The notes: a model not told the origin generated them from the sequence alone. Counted from the stretch's first letter, positions 1 to 7,872 are shown. The stretch is 64,000 nucleotides of DNA from Saccharicrinis fermentans DSM 9555 = JCM 21142 (GCF_000517085.1 NZ_KI912107.1:4833980-4897979); one strand, 5' to 3'. Translations and numbers: made by a program.

Positions 1-95
1 AAGTCCGATGTTCATTTTTATTGCTTTAAGGACACTTTAGTTAACAATGAGATACAAAATTAGGTAATTATAGTGACAAAAAGAAACTATAATTT

Positions 96-126
96 TTTGA
101 CTTAATGAAACTATTGTATACATTTG
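96..126 (+). promoter_or_regulatory. Bacteroidota-type promoter of the primase-recombinase module
   Basis: A TTTG (96-99) is followed after exactly 19 bases by TACATTTG (119-126), an exact match to the Bacteroidota TTTG-N19-TAnnTTTG consensus. It lies 32 bases before the ancestral ATG at 159, so transcription should start just ahead of the module. The decayed second copy has an equivalent promoter at the same relative place. Confidence 0.7.
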
Positions 127-203
127 CAACTAATAATTATCAAACAACTTTTTTCATCATGGAAATAAGCGACATAAGATAAAGGCTTTCGATACTTACG
201 GTT

Positions 204-3200
204 TTGCAGCATTACAACCTTAAACCCGACCGGAACAACCAAATAAAATGCCCATTCCACGAAGACGATAAACCAAGCTGCCGTATTTATGCCGACACAA
301 ATACTTTCCATTGCTTCGGCTGCAATGCTACAGGCGACCAAATAGAATTTATTGAGAAGTACAAAAAATGCAGCAAGCACGAAGCAATATTAAAAGCCAA
401 GCAACTTTGCGGAATACCAGAGCCGATAAAAGCGGAGAAGCCAAAAGCAAAGCCAACACCAATAAACGGAGCTGAGATTTTAACGAAATCCTTTACTCAC
501 TTTGCCCGAAGCTTAAACGCCAAACCAAAGAAAGCCATTGAATATTTAGAAAGTCGAAAGCTTAATTACAAAGCTTTATCCATCGGTTACGATGCCGGAA
601 CGCTGCACAAAGCAAAAGATATTACCAACCAACAGAAACAAGAATACTTACAAACCGGATTACTCAAGCCTGATAAGTTTGGTAGGGAAAACAGTTATTA
701 CACGAGATTTAATAACTGTATTGTTTTTCCATTACTCGACAAAAGCGGAAATATAAAAAGCTTGTACGGTCGCCATGTTGAGAAAGGACATCATTATTTA
801 GAAGGCGAACACAAAGGATTATATCCAAAATACCCAAGTGAGGACACTACCAAATTAATACTAACTGAAGCCATTATAGATGCAGCCACACTTTTACAAG
901 TTCCCGAAATAATAAAAGACTTTTCAATACTGGCACTTTATGGAACTAATGGTTTTACAGAAGAACACGGGCAAACCATAGCAGAACTAATCGAATTAAA
1001 GGAAGTTATACTGTTTTTTGATGGAGACGAAGCAGGAACAGAAGCCATAAAAGAAATAGCAGCAGAATTAAAACAGATAAAAGAGAAACTACAAATATCA
1101 GTTGTAGAAACACCCGAAGGCGAAGACTTAAATAGTTTATCAATCGGTCATGAACCTGAAATATTTACCCATCTAATAGAAAACAGAAAACCATTTTCTT
1201 TTTCAATTGAGTCTAGTGGCTCGACACCCAATAATAGTTCAAGTGAAAAAGAAAAACCATTTATCCAACCAATTACAAGCGGTTTAAAGGTTGCTTCTGA
1301 TTACATGCAATACGAAACCGACCAACTGACAATAACACTTTGGGGCGGTATTGAAATGCACACCGTAAACCGATTAAGAGCAACCTTGCATATTAAACTA
1401 AAGGGAAACGACTATCAAAGCTTTAGAGATACCGCCGACTTGTACAGCCACAACCAAACCGACCGATTAATAAAACAAGCATCCGAAAAACTGGAAATTA
1501 GCACAAGTATAACAAACGAAGCTATTACGGGGCTAACAAAGGAACTGGAAAGCTACCGCCAACAAAAGCGAGAAGAAAAACGACAAAGTGAAGAGTCCAA
1601 AGAACAACAAGGAATAGACCGCTTTAGCCGTGAGCAAATGCAAGAAGCAAACGAATTTATTAGATACAACGAACTAACCCAATTAACCTACAGCCTTTTT
1701 AATAAGCTCGGCATGATTGGACAACAGGACAATGCAACCTTATTGTTCTTTATCTTTTTAACCAGGTTCTTTAAAAATCCATTACATGCCATCGTGATGG
1801 GGAGCAGTGGTAGTGGTAAAACGCATTTATTGCAAGGAGTAGCGAAAGCAGTACCCAAGCAACACATTAATGTAACCACCAGTTTAAGCGAGAATGCATT
1901 GTATTATACACCCAAAGACTTTTTGAAAAATAAGATATTGATGCAAGAAGATTTAGACGGGGCTTACAATGCACTTTTACCGCTTCGAGAATTAATGAGC
2001 AACCAGAGCATAAGCCGATTTAGTACTAAAACGAATAGCAGAACAGGCGACAGCAAGCAAGTGTATTTACATGTTAAAGGCCCTGTTTGTGTGGCTGGCG
2101 CAACCACAAAAGACAAAGTTTATGAGGATAATGCAAACCGCAGTTTTTTGATACAAATAGAAGAAAGTCCAAAGCATGAAGCTCAGGTAATGGAACACCA
2201 AGGCAAAGTAGCTGCAGGGTTAATCGACTTTAAGAAATACGAGCAAAATGTAAACCTGTTAAAAGCCTCTCAACTACTAATAGAACCAATGGAAGTGCTG
2301 ATAGCCTTTGCACCAAAACTGGAACTTCCACCTCATGTATTTAAAAAGATGCGAACCAAGAACCATTACTTAACCCTTATAAAATCAATTACCCTTTGGA
2401 ATCAAAAGCAACGCAAAATTACCACCGATAAGGAAGGTAATAAATATTTAATCAGCACTTTGGAAGATGTGCAGTGGGCTAACTTTTTATGCAAAGATAC
2501 TTTGCTTCGTAAATCGGATGAACTTGGAGGAAAAACAAGAAACTTTTTTGAAAGTCTAAAAGAACTCGTTATGCAATGGGAAGTGAAAACCTTTTACGCC
2601 AAAGATGTACGCAAATATTTACGAATGCACCCAATGACTTTACAACGTCATTTTATAGAGCTTGAAAAGCGAGGAATGTTAAGGTGTGTAAGTCGAAGCA
2701 ATAAGCCAGGCAATGAATATGAAATAAGTGTTTGGGATGATTTTGAAGAGTTGAAATCGGGTATTGAAATGATGGATACTATCTTGGAAAAGCTAAAGAA
2801 AAGCGAACCTTCACAACCTTCACAAAGGGGACAAGCAGCACACATTTTTATTTTTCAACTGAACAGTACTGAAATGATACCAACAGAAATAATATCTCCA
2901 CAATTTAAGCAGCTTGAAACAAGCTTTGCAAACTGGCTGCAAACCCTGAATTACAGTACAGAAACCATCAAAACCAGAAAACGAAATATTAAAGAGTTTT
3001 TGCTCTACTTAGAAAGGTGCAACATAAATACCATTGAAATCCTTACCAATGAAAAGACCAAACGCTTTAAACGATACCTGAAACGAAGAGAAAACAAACT
3101 GTATGGTTCAGGCTTAATGAATGCCAGTATAAACGTAGGGATAAGCAGTGTAAACAAGTTTTTTGAGTATCTACAGCAAACAGGAAATCCAACTCCAGAT

Positions 3201-3818
3201 AATCTGGAATACGTTGAAGAAATCTACAAGCAGAGAAATATTATCAGCCTAAATGAAATCAATGAACTTTATAAAACAAGCTATCAAAAACACCACTTTA
3301 CCAATATAGAAACCAAAGCCAAACAAGAAGCCGTAAGCCAAAGAGACAGGGCAATGCTAAGTATTTATTATGGATGCGGATTAAGAAAAAGCGAAGGAAC
3401 AAACCTGGTTGCACACGATATTTTAACAGAAAGGAAACTAATCCATGTTAGGAAAGGCAAAGGAAGCAAGGAACGGTATGTTCCGGTAACTGGAAACAAC
3501 CTAAATCACATCACAGAATATTTACAAAACGGCAGAAACTTCTTATTAAACCAAAACGAAACCGATAGCTTTTTTATCAATCAGTATGGCACAGCTTGCA
3601 GCGACCAGGCTTTAACAGCACGATTAAAACGGCTCACAAAAAACTCAGGCAATGCAATCCTGCAAGGAAAGAAACCAAGTTTACACAGTTTACGCCACTC
3701 AATAGCTACACACCTTTTACAGCAAGGTATGGAAATAGAAATGATACAGAAATTTTTAGGGCATAGCAGTTTAGAAAGTACACAGATTTACACCCATATT
3801 TTAAATGAGCAGCTTTGA
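204..3818 (+). CDS. CHC2 zinc finger/Toprim/ATPase/tyrosine recombinase fusion protein
   Basis: A 1204-residue multidomain protein. In order: a CHC2 zinc finger (CPFH about residue 15 and CFGC about 38, as in DnaG-type primases); a Toprim-like domain (TEAIIDA about 219, FFDGDEAG about 272); a P-loop ATPase (Walker A GSSGSGKTHLL about 532, acidic QEDLDG after it); a winged-helix-like stretch about 790-830; and a tyrosine recombinase from about 905 to the end with the arginine in CGLRKSE, HSLRH (His1161, Arg1164), LGH (His1187) and nucleophile Tyr1196. The family-equivalent start is ATG 159, but codon 8 there is TAA (180-182), where the second copy has CAA. The ORF therefore opens at TTG 204, just before the zinc finger. 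It overlaps the next gene by 14 bases. The sense strand is unusually A-rich compared with core genes, which suggests transfer. Inferred role: mobilisation and replication of its own element. Confidence 0.8.
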   Translation: MQHYNLKPDRNNQIKCPFHEDDKPSCRIYADTNTFHCFGCNATGDQIEFIEKYKKCSKHEAILKAKQLCGIPEPIKAEKPKAKPTPINGAEILTKSFTHFARSLNAKPKKAIEYLESRKLNYKALSIGYDAGTLHKAKDITNQQKQEYLQTGLLKPDKFGRENSYYTRFNNCIVFPLLDKSGNIKSLYGRHVEKGHHYLEGEHKGLYPKYPSEDTTKLILTEAIIDAATLLQVPEIIKDFSILALYGTNGFTEEHGQTIAELIELKEVILFFDGDEAGTEAIKEIAAELKQIKEKLQISVVETPEGEDLNSLSIGHEPEIFTHLIENRKPFSFSIESSGSTPNNSSSEKEKPFIQPITSGLKVASDYMQYETDQLTITLWGGIEMHTVNRLRATLHIKLKGNDYQSFRDTADLYSHNQTDRLIKQASEKLEISTSITNEAITGLTKELESYRQQKREEKRQSEESKEQQGIDRFSREQMQEANEFIRYNELTQLTYSLFNKLGMIGQQDNATLLFFIFLTRFFKNPLHAIVMGSSGSGKTHLLQGVAKAVPKQHINVTTSLSENALYYTPKDFLKNKILMQEDLDGAYNALLPLRELMSNQSISRFSTKTNSRTGDSKQVYLHVKGPVCVAGATTKDKVYEDNANRSFLIQIEESPKHEAQVMEHQGKVAAGLIDFKKYEQNVNLLKASQLLIEPMEVLIAFAPKLELPPHVFKKMRTKNHYLTLIKSITLWNQKQRKITTDKEGNKYLISTLEDVQWANFLCKDTLLRKSDELGGKTRNFFESLKELVMQWEVKTFYAKDVRKYLRMHPMTLQRHFIELEKRGMLRCVSRSNKPGNEYEISVWDDFEELKSGIEMMDTILEKLKKSEPSQPSQRGQAAHIFIFQLNSTEMIPTEIISPQFKQLETSFANWLQTLNYSTETIKTRKRNIKEFLLYLERCNINTIEILTNEKTKRFKRYLKRRENKLYGSGLMNASINVGISSVNKFFEYLQQTGNPTPDNLEYVEEIYKQRNIISLNEINELYKTSYQKHHFTNIETKAKQEAVSQRDRAMLSIYYGCGLRKSEGTNLVAHDILTERKLIHVRKGKGSKERYVPVTGNNLNHITEYLQNGRNFLLNQNETDSFFINQYGTACSDQALTARLKRLTKNSGNAILQGKKPSLHSLRHSIATHLLQQGMEIEMIQKFLGHSSLESTQIYTHILNEQL

Positions 3819-4668
3819 AAAATATCGACAACAAAATGGCTACTCTGATAAAAGTATCAGCGTACAAAACAGCCATGTAAACAGGCTTAAAAACTGGTGC
3901 ATAAACCAACATATTAACTTAGAGAAAATCGATTACAACGAGGCATTACAATTTATCGACAGCGAAAGACAAAGAGGGATATTAAACCAAAGCATTATCA
4001 GGGAAATAAACTCGATACGGATTTACTTCGATTATTTGTTGGAATCCGGAAAGCTGCAGCAAAATATTATCCGTAGAATTAAAATCCGAAACACACCAAA
4101 GAAAGCAATAGCAGAAACTTTATGTCCCGAACAACTTGAAATTATTTACCAAAGCTTTAGCAGCTTACCAGAATGGGAACACAGAACCAAAACAGCAAAG
4201 CAGCTGCACAAAAGAAATGTCGTAATACTTGGTTTACTGGTTTATCAAGGCTTAACAAGCGGAGAAACTGCCAAACTGGAAATCACTCACATAAACTTAG
4301 CTGAAGGTAAAATATATGTTCCATCAACAAGAAAAAGCAATGCAAGAACTTTAAAGCTTCAGGCAAACCAAATACTACCAATTAAAACTTATATAGAAGA
4401 ATTTAAACCAAAACCGTTCTTGTTCCCAAGCAAAAAGCAAAGTGATATGATTTGTAATATTGTTAGCCAGGCAAAGAAACTAAATCCTGAAATTATTGAT
4501 AGTCGACAAATCAGGACTTCCGTAATTATGAACTGGTTGAAATCAAACAATATCAGGCAAGTACAATACATGGCAGGGCATAAAAGTATAAGAAGCACCG
4601 AACAGTACAGAAGTCAAGATTTAAGCGATTTAACCAAACAACTTGAATTGTTCCATCCTTTAAAATAA
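3805..4668 (+). CDS. Tyrosine recombinase-like protein lacking the first catalytic arginine
   Basis: A 287-residue protein with the two-lobe layout of XerC/D-type recombinases: an N-terminal core-binding helical domain (about 1-95) and a C-terminal catalytic-like domain. Gly-His (MAGHKS) and the presumed nucleophile tyrosine (STEQYR) are present. The box I arginine is replaced by threonine (YQGLTSGE where YxGLRxSE is usual) and box II reads RQIRT rather than HxLRH. It overlaps the fusion recombinase upstream by 14 bases, so the two are translationally coupled. Inference: a structural or regulatory partner in a heteromeric synaptic complex, or a recombinase with altered chemistry. The C-terminal third survives in the decayed copy at 8505-8828. 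Confidence 0.75.
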   Translation: MSSFEKYRQQNGYSDKSISVQNSHVNRLKNWCINQHINLEKIDYNEALQFIDSERQRGILNQSIIREINSIRIYFDYLLESGKLQQNIIRRIKIRNTPKKAIAETLCPEQLEIIYQSFSSLPEWEHRTKTAKQLHKRNVVILGLLVYQGLTSGETAKLEITHINLAEGKIYVPSTRKSNARTLKLQANQILPIKTYIEEFKPKPFLFPSKKQSDMICNIVSQAKKLNPEIIDSRQIRTSVIMNWLKSNNIRQVQYMAGHKSIRSTEQYRSQDLSDLTKQLELFHPLK

Positions 4669-4674
4669 ACAACA

Positions 4675-4824
4675 ATGGAAAAGAAAGAAGTTAAAGCAAC
4701 AATAACACTCGATGGCAAAGCCCATGAAATAATGATTAGTCAAGAACGAGCTAAACAAATTAAGCGACTGCAAAAGCTGATTAAAGAAAAGAACCCACAA
4801 GCCAACACGCCCCACAGCAAATAA
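4675..4824 (+). CDS. Small charged 49-residue protein at end of the recombinase operon
   Basis: ATG lies 6 bases after the stop of the preceding recombinase gene. The 49-residue product is lysine/glutamate-rich with an amphipathic helical middle (SQERAKQIKRLQKLIKEK) and no cysteines. The C-terminal part (LQKLIKE, then NTPH) survives at the matching place in the second copy, with its front deleted, so this is part of the duplicated module. No family is recognised. A small DNA-binding or recombination directionality factor is possible from size and position, but nothing in the sequence proves it. Confidence 0.5.
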   Translation: MEKKEVKATITLDGKAHEIMISQERAKQIKRLQKLIKEKNPQANTPHSK

Positions 4825-5022
4825 AACCCAGCCGTTTTTGCAAAACTCTCTCTGTCTTTTATTTGCTTCCCCTACGCCAACCCTTCTGTAATTTTTTCCG
4901 TCATGCTTTTTGTCCACCCCACATGCAGCACATTGCTTTTTCTTTTTCAATTGAAAAAATAAAAAGGTATTTTTGGGTTTTAACAATAAAAGGAAAACGT
5001 TCTTTGATTTTGGTTGCCTATA
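4825..5022. other. Conserved non-coding shoulder between recombinase module and Rhs tip
   Basis: About 200 bases without a gene. The same stretch recurs at 8880-9089: a pyrimidine-rich run, a TTTTTCAATTGAAAAA palindrome (4943-4958), and AAAACGTTCTTTGA shortly before the Rhs core end. No TAnnTTTG promoter is visible ahead of the Rhs tip. A TGA at 5005-5007 closes the Rhs frame upstream. This shoulder may contain the right end or attachment site of the element. Confidence 0.55.
4943..4958. repeat. Perfect 16-bp palindrome, conserved in both copies
   Basis: TTTTTCAATTGAAAAA is its own reverse complement. The second copy has the 14-bp core at 9013-9026 inside a 32-base imperfect palindrome. It could be a recombinase binding site or a bidirectional terminator; the A/T composition makes a strong intrinsic terminator less likely. 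Confidence 0.6.
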
Positions 5023-6048
5023 GCGTGCGAGGAAGTTAATTTTTGGCTTTACTGGTTGCGATATTGCCTGAACAACCCGCTCATATATACTGACCCGAGC
5101 GGGGAGTTCTGGCACTTGGTTATTGGGGCGGCTATTGGAGGAGTTTTCAACTGGGCTGCAAACGGCGCTGAGTTTACATGGGACGGTCTTGGATACTTTG
5201 GAATTGGAGCAGCGGCAGGAGCATTAGGAGCTGGAGTTGGTGCAGGAGTTAGTTCTTCAATTGCAGGCGGTTCCTTTGGGGCTGGTTTTGTTGGTTCTTC
5301 GTCGGCTCTAACCGCAAGTTCAAGTTTTGTGACTGGTGCAGCGATTGGTGCAGCGATTGGTGGAGCGGGTGGTTTTAGTGGTGGTTTTGCTTCAGGTTTA
5401 GGAAATGGTTTGATGCAAGGACAAGATTTTGGTGAAGCTCTTGGTAGTGGCTTGAGAGATGGATTAATCGGGGGAGTAACGGGTGGTTTAATTGGAGGAG
5501 TAACAGATGGTATTGATGCTGTTAGAGATAGTCGGAAGTTTTGGTCCGGAGGTTATCACACAGATGGTAGACAGTTTTATATGACATCGGATGGACACCC
5601 TGTTCTAAAATCTAGATATGACAAATTTACCGAAAAAGTAATGACGGGTAAATATGAGCAAGGGGATTATGTGTATGATACTTGGGAGAATATGACAAAT
5701 AGGATAAATAACCAAATATCATTCTCAGCAGACTCAAATTTACCAGGAGCTAGACAAATATATTTTGGAAAAGGTGTTGAATTAAATTCGATTCAATATA
5801 GCTATAAAGGTTATATCCCAGAAGGTGGTTATGTGTTGTTGAACCAACAAACTGCGCGAGGCTTCAATACCAGTTTGGCATTAACCCAAAGCCATGGTTG
5901 GAAATTAAGCTCTCCACAAATGTTAATTAGAGGAGTAAGTTCAATATCAATATCAAGAAGTTTTGCTTTACCTCTCTCTAATGTACTAACCGAAGGGGTT
6001 AGTACGTCTGTTTTCTCGTTGCGAGTATTGGCAACAATTCATCCTTAA
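5014..6048 (+). CDS. Orphan Rhs C-terminal tip 1 (core end plus toxin-like domain)
   Basis: The first residues contain the end of the Rhs repeat-associated core (RYCLNNPLIYTDPSGE), which in full Rhs proteins closes the beta-cage before the toxin tip. The rest of the Rhs shell is absent. The frame is open only from TTG 5014, with a TGA just before it and no promoter, so this is probably a silent or displaced tip rather than a complete gene. After the core come about 150 glycine/alanine-rich, hydrophobic residues (possibly a translocation helper), then about 170 residues of unrecognised, presumably toxic, domain. An alternative is the 3' end of an rhs gene interrupted by the recombinase module. 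The neighbour at 6057 is its candidate partner. Confidence 0.7.
   Translation: MPIACEEVNFWLYWLRYCLNNPLIYTDPSGEFWHLVIGAAIGGVFNWAANGAEFTWDGLGYFGIGAAAGALGAGVGAGVSSSIAGGSFGAGFVGSSSALTASSSFVTGAAIGAAIGGAGGFSGGFASGLGNGLMQGQDFGEALGSGLRDGLIGGVTGGLIGGVTDGIDAVRDSRKFWSGGYHTDGRQFYMTSDGHPVLKSRYDKFTEKVMTGKYEQGDYVYDTWENMTNRINNQISFSADSNLPGARQIYFGKGVELNSIQYSYKGYIPEGGYVLLNQQTARGFNTSLALTQSHGWKLSSPQMLIRGVSSISISRSFALPLSNVLTEGVSTSVFSLRVLATIHP
5023..5103 (+). repeat. Rhs core-end direct repeat, copy 1
   Basis: An 81-base stretch encoding ACEEV...YTDPSG matches 9090-9170 at 71 of 81 bases by eye, and 24 of 27 residues. The two flank the tip 1, toxin-antitoxin and decayed-module segment, so homologous recombination between them could exchange or delete tips. 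Confidence 0.75.
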
Positions 6049-6056
6049 TTATAATT

Positions 6057-6866
6057 ATGAGATATTTGATTATATTGCTTTACTTATCTGTTAATGTGCC
6101 TATTTTGTTAGGGCAGAATTTGGTTAAAAATCCTAGTTTCGAAGAATACTGGTTTTTTCCCAAGTCGCTAACAAAGTCGGACACTTCATTTTGTAAGTAT
6201 TGGTATTCTATTTATGAATGCACACCTGACTACTATCATGAAAACAATAGTTGTGGTTTTAAAAGTGCAAATAACTTATTTGGGCTTTGTAATGGTTATG
6301 ATGGTAAGGCATATGTAGGTCTTTGTTTTTTATCATGGGATGGAATGACTGAGCATATAACAGGTACGCTAAACGAACCGTTAAAGAAGGGCGAGCTTTA
6401 TAAAATCAAGATAAAAACAAAGTTTTCAGGTGAGCATTGCAAATTTTTCTTAAATAGACTTTGTGTGAGGTTTACAAAAGCAAAGCAATGGATTTATAAA
6501 GACGCATGGGTTTCTTATGATTATCTAGTTGCCAATAAATTTACACCAAATGTATTTTGGACATTAGATTTAAACAGTAGCAAATGGGTAACGTTGGAGA
6601 GTGAATATGTTGCTCAAGGAGGAGAAAATTATATCTCTATCGGTATGTTTCCGATTGATAAATTTTCTAACGAACTTGACGTGTTGAAGTATTTAAGTTT
6701 GAAAAGGGATGGCAAGAAAAAGAAACTCAATAAGTTTTTTAAAGATAACCAGTTGCTTTTGAAGCTAAACGAAAGCTTTACCACGGCAAGCCTAATTGAT
6801 GTAAAAGACGGGGCTTATTATTTTATCGATAAGGTTAGTATAACCCCCGTTTGTTCAGATAAATAA
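6057..6866 (+). CDS. Secreted protein next to Rhs tip 1 (candidate partner or immunity)
   Basis: A 269-residue protein starting 8 bases after tip 1. Residues 1-19 form a signal peptide ending in LLGQ. The mature protein opens with NLVKNPSFEEY, the typical start of the carbohydrate-binding-like beta-sandwich domains seen in many secreted Bacteroidota proteins, and carries several cysteines. No catalytic motif is recognised. Its place directly behind a toxin-like tip is where immunity genes normally lie. If it is the immunity protein, export would imply that the toxin acts in the periplasm or on the envelope. It could equally be an unrelated cargo gene. Confidence 0.55.
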   Translation: MRYLIILLYLSVNVPILLGQNLVKNPSFEEYWFFPKSLTKSDTSFCKYWYSIYECTPDYYHENNSCGFKSANNLFGLCNGYDGKAYVGLCFLSWDGMTEHITGTLNEPLKKGELYKIKIKTKFSGEHCKFFLNRLCVRFTKAKQWIYKDAWVSYDYLVANKFTPNVFWTLDLNSSKWVTLESEYVAQGGENYISIGMFPIDKFSNELDVLKYLSLKRDGKKKKLNKFFKDNQLLLKLNESFTTASLIDVKDGAYYFIDKVSITPVCSDK

Positions 6867-6876
6867 ATTAAACCTT

Positions 6877-6915
6877 AAAGCCCTGCAGTTCATAATGTGG
6901 GGCTTTGTTACTTTT
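6877..6915. terminator. Possible bidirectional terminator
   Basis: AAAGCCC (6877-6883) pairs with GGGCTTT (6900-6906) across a 16-base loop, followed by a broken T-run. It lies between two convergent genes. Confidence 0.4.
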
Positions 6916-7165
6916 TGTAAATATCTTTTCTGTGTCCTGCGTCGAGCACGGTCACAACCAAAACATCATCTTCAATATCGTAAATAATGCGGTAGTCACC
7001 TTGTCTTACCCGCCAACCGTTGCGGCCTTTGAGTTTCTTTGAGCCTGCCGGGCGAGGTTCGTCGGCAAGGTCGAGTATGGTCTGTTTTACTTTTTTGTAA
7101 TCATTTGCTGGCAGCTTGGCAAGCTGTTTTTGAGCCTTGCGGCTTATGGACAGTTTATAGGTCAT
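6908..7165 (-). CDS. RelE/ParE-family toxin
   Basis: An 85-residue protein starting at MTYKLSIS; the frame stays open further upstream, but the family length fits this ATG. It has the RelE/ParE fold pattern: a helical AQKQLAKLPANDYKKV segment, then beta strands with WRVRQGDYRIIYDI and a C-terminal DAGHRKDIY. In RelE relatives this is an mRNA interferase acting at the ribosome; ParE relatives target gyrase. The start overlaps the antitoxin gene by 11 bases, as usual for coupled toxin-antitoxin pairs. Last gene of a three-gene operon with xre. Confidence 0.85.
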   Translation of the reverse strand: MTYKLSISRKAQKQLAKLPANDYKKVKQTILDLADEPRPAGSKKLKGRNGWRVRQGDYRIIYDIEDDVLVVTVLDAGHRKDIYKK

Positions 7166-7364
7166 TGCGTTTTGCTTCAATTTCTTTAATAGCCTGGTCA
7201 AACGGGATAACTTCGTCACCAGATGCCTTGGCGGCATCGTATGCTTTAACGTCGTCCATTTCTTCCAGTCGCTCCAACATTTTGTTGTAGTCGTCAATCG
7301 GCAACAAAACGGCTATCCTGTGCCCCTGGTTGTCTTCTATAAACTGTTGTCTCAATGCACCCAT
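7155..7364 (-). CDS. RelB/Phd-like antitoxin
   Basis: A 69-residue acidic protein. Its N-terminus (residues 1-30) has a strand plus VLLPIDDYNKMLERLEE, typical of Phd/YefM-RelB dimerisation and DNA-binding domains. The C-terminal half (DDVKAYDAAKASGDEVIPFDQAIKEIE) is the kind of flexible tail that wraps the toxin. It is encoded directly upstream of the RelE-like toxin with an 11-base overlap and 12 bases after an xre gene. It presumably neutralises the toxin and may contribute to autorepression. Confidence 0.8.
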   Translation of the reverse strand: MGALRQQFIEDNQGHRIAVLLPIDDYNKMLERLEEMDDVKAYDAAKASGDEVIPFDQAIKEIEAKRNDL

Positions 7365-7376
7365 AATTATATAGTT

Positions 7377-7712
7377 TTAGGCAATATACGCCTGTCTTGT
7401 TTTAAAATCTCTTATATAAGCCGAAATAACCGTCATCAGAGAACCTTTTTCATCATCGGGCATATTGTCCACTTCCTTGAACTGCTTGAGCAGAGCAGTA
7501 TCTTTAATGGCGAAGCTTTCGTTACCCAATAAAAAATCGGTGGTCACCTCCAAAGTGTCCGCTATGGCTTTTAGCGTGGTAGCAGATGGCACTACCAAAT
7601 CCTTTTCGTACTTGGATATGTTTTTTTGGTGAGTACCTGCCTTGTCGCTAAGTTCCTGTTGCGACAACTTCTTCTTTGTCCTTGCTATCCGTATTTTTTC
7701 TCCTAAGGTCAT
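7377..7712 (-). CDS. XRE-family helix-turn-helix repressor
   Basis: A 111-residue protein with a Cro/C1-type HTH in residues 1-65 (KIRIARTKKKLSQQELSDKAG, then ISKYEKDLVVPSATTLKAIAD) and a short helical tail. It is the first gene of the operon that continues into the RelB- and RelE-like genes. Its own TATATTTG promoter lies at 7759-7766, next to repeated ATACCT/AGGTAT boxes that also overlap the rightward promoter of the decayed recombinase module. It is probably an autoregulator and may also control that promoter. A truncated relative lies at 10939. Confidence 0.8.
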   Translation of the reverse strand: MTLGEKIRIARTKKKLSQQELSDKAGTHQKNISKYEKDLVVPSATTLKAIADTLEVTTDFLLGNESFAIKDTALLKQFKEVDNMPDDEKGSLMTVISAYIRDFKTRQAYIA

Positions 7713-7758
7713 AATGCGTAAATATTAAACTGGCACGCCCTTTTGAGCGACTTTGATA

Positions 7759-7789
7759 CAAATATACTGCATAATATTGATAAAACAAT
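7759..7789 (-). promoter_or_regulatory. Leftward promoter of the xre-antitoxin-toxin operon
   Basis: On the minus strand ATTG (7789-7786) is followed after 19 bases by TATATTTG (7766-7759), the Bacteroidota -33/-7 pattern, 47 bases before the xre start. Confidence 0.7.
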
Positions 7790-7845
7790 ACCTAAAGGCT
7801 ATTGTTTATTTATACCTAAAAGGTATATTTGTAGCAAATAGGTAT
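7788..7845. promoter_or_regulatory. Putative XRE operator cluster
   Basis: Three boxes of one hexamer occur: ATACCT at 7788-7793, a 17-base palindrome TATACCTAAAAGGTATA at 7811-7827, and AGGTAT at 7840-7845. The palindrome overlaps the rightward -7 element and the first box abuts the leftward -33 element. This is the expected layout for a divergently acting repressor site. Assignment to the adjacent XRE protein is inference. Confidence 0.55.
7801..7831 (+). promoter_or_regulatory. Rightward promoter of the decayed second module
   Basis: ATTG (7801-7804), 19 bases, TATATTTG (7824-7831), 41 bases before the ATG at 7873. The -7 box overlaps the palindromic operator. Confidence 0.65.
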
Positions 7846-7872
7846 AAGTAGAAATTTTATTTTTTTTCAGCG

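Noticed and set aside
204-4824. Prophage remnant
   Set aside because: No capsid, terminase, tail or lysis genes accompany the primase and recombinase domains.
4660-5115. Minus-strand 151-codon frame opposite the shoulder region
   Set aside because: Its product has no family features, it lies opposite the small gene and Rhs core end, and only the plus-strand reading is preserved in the second copy.
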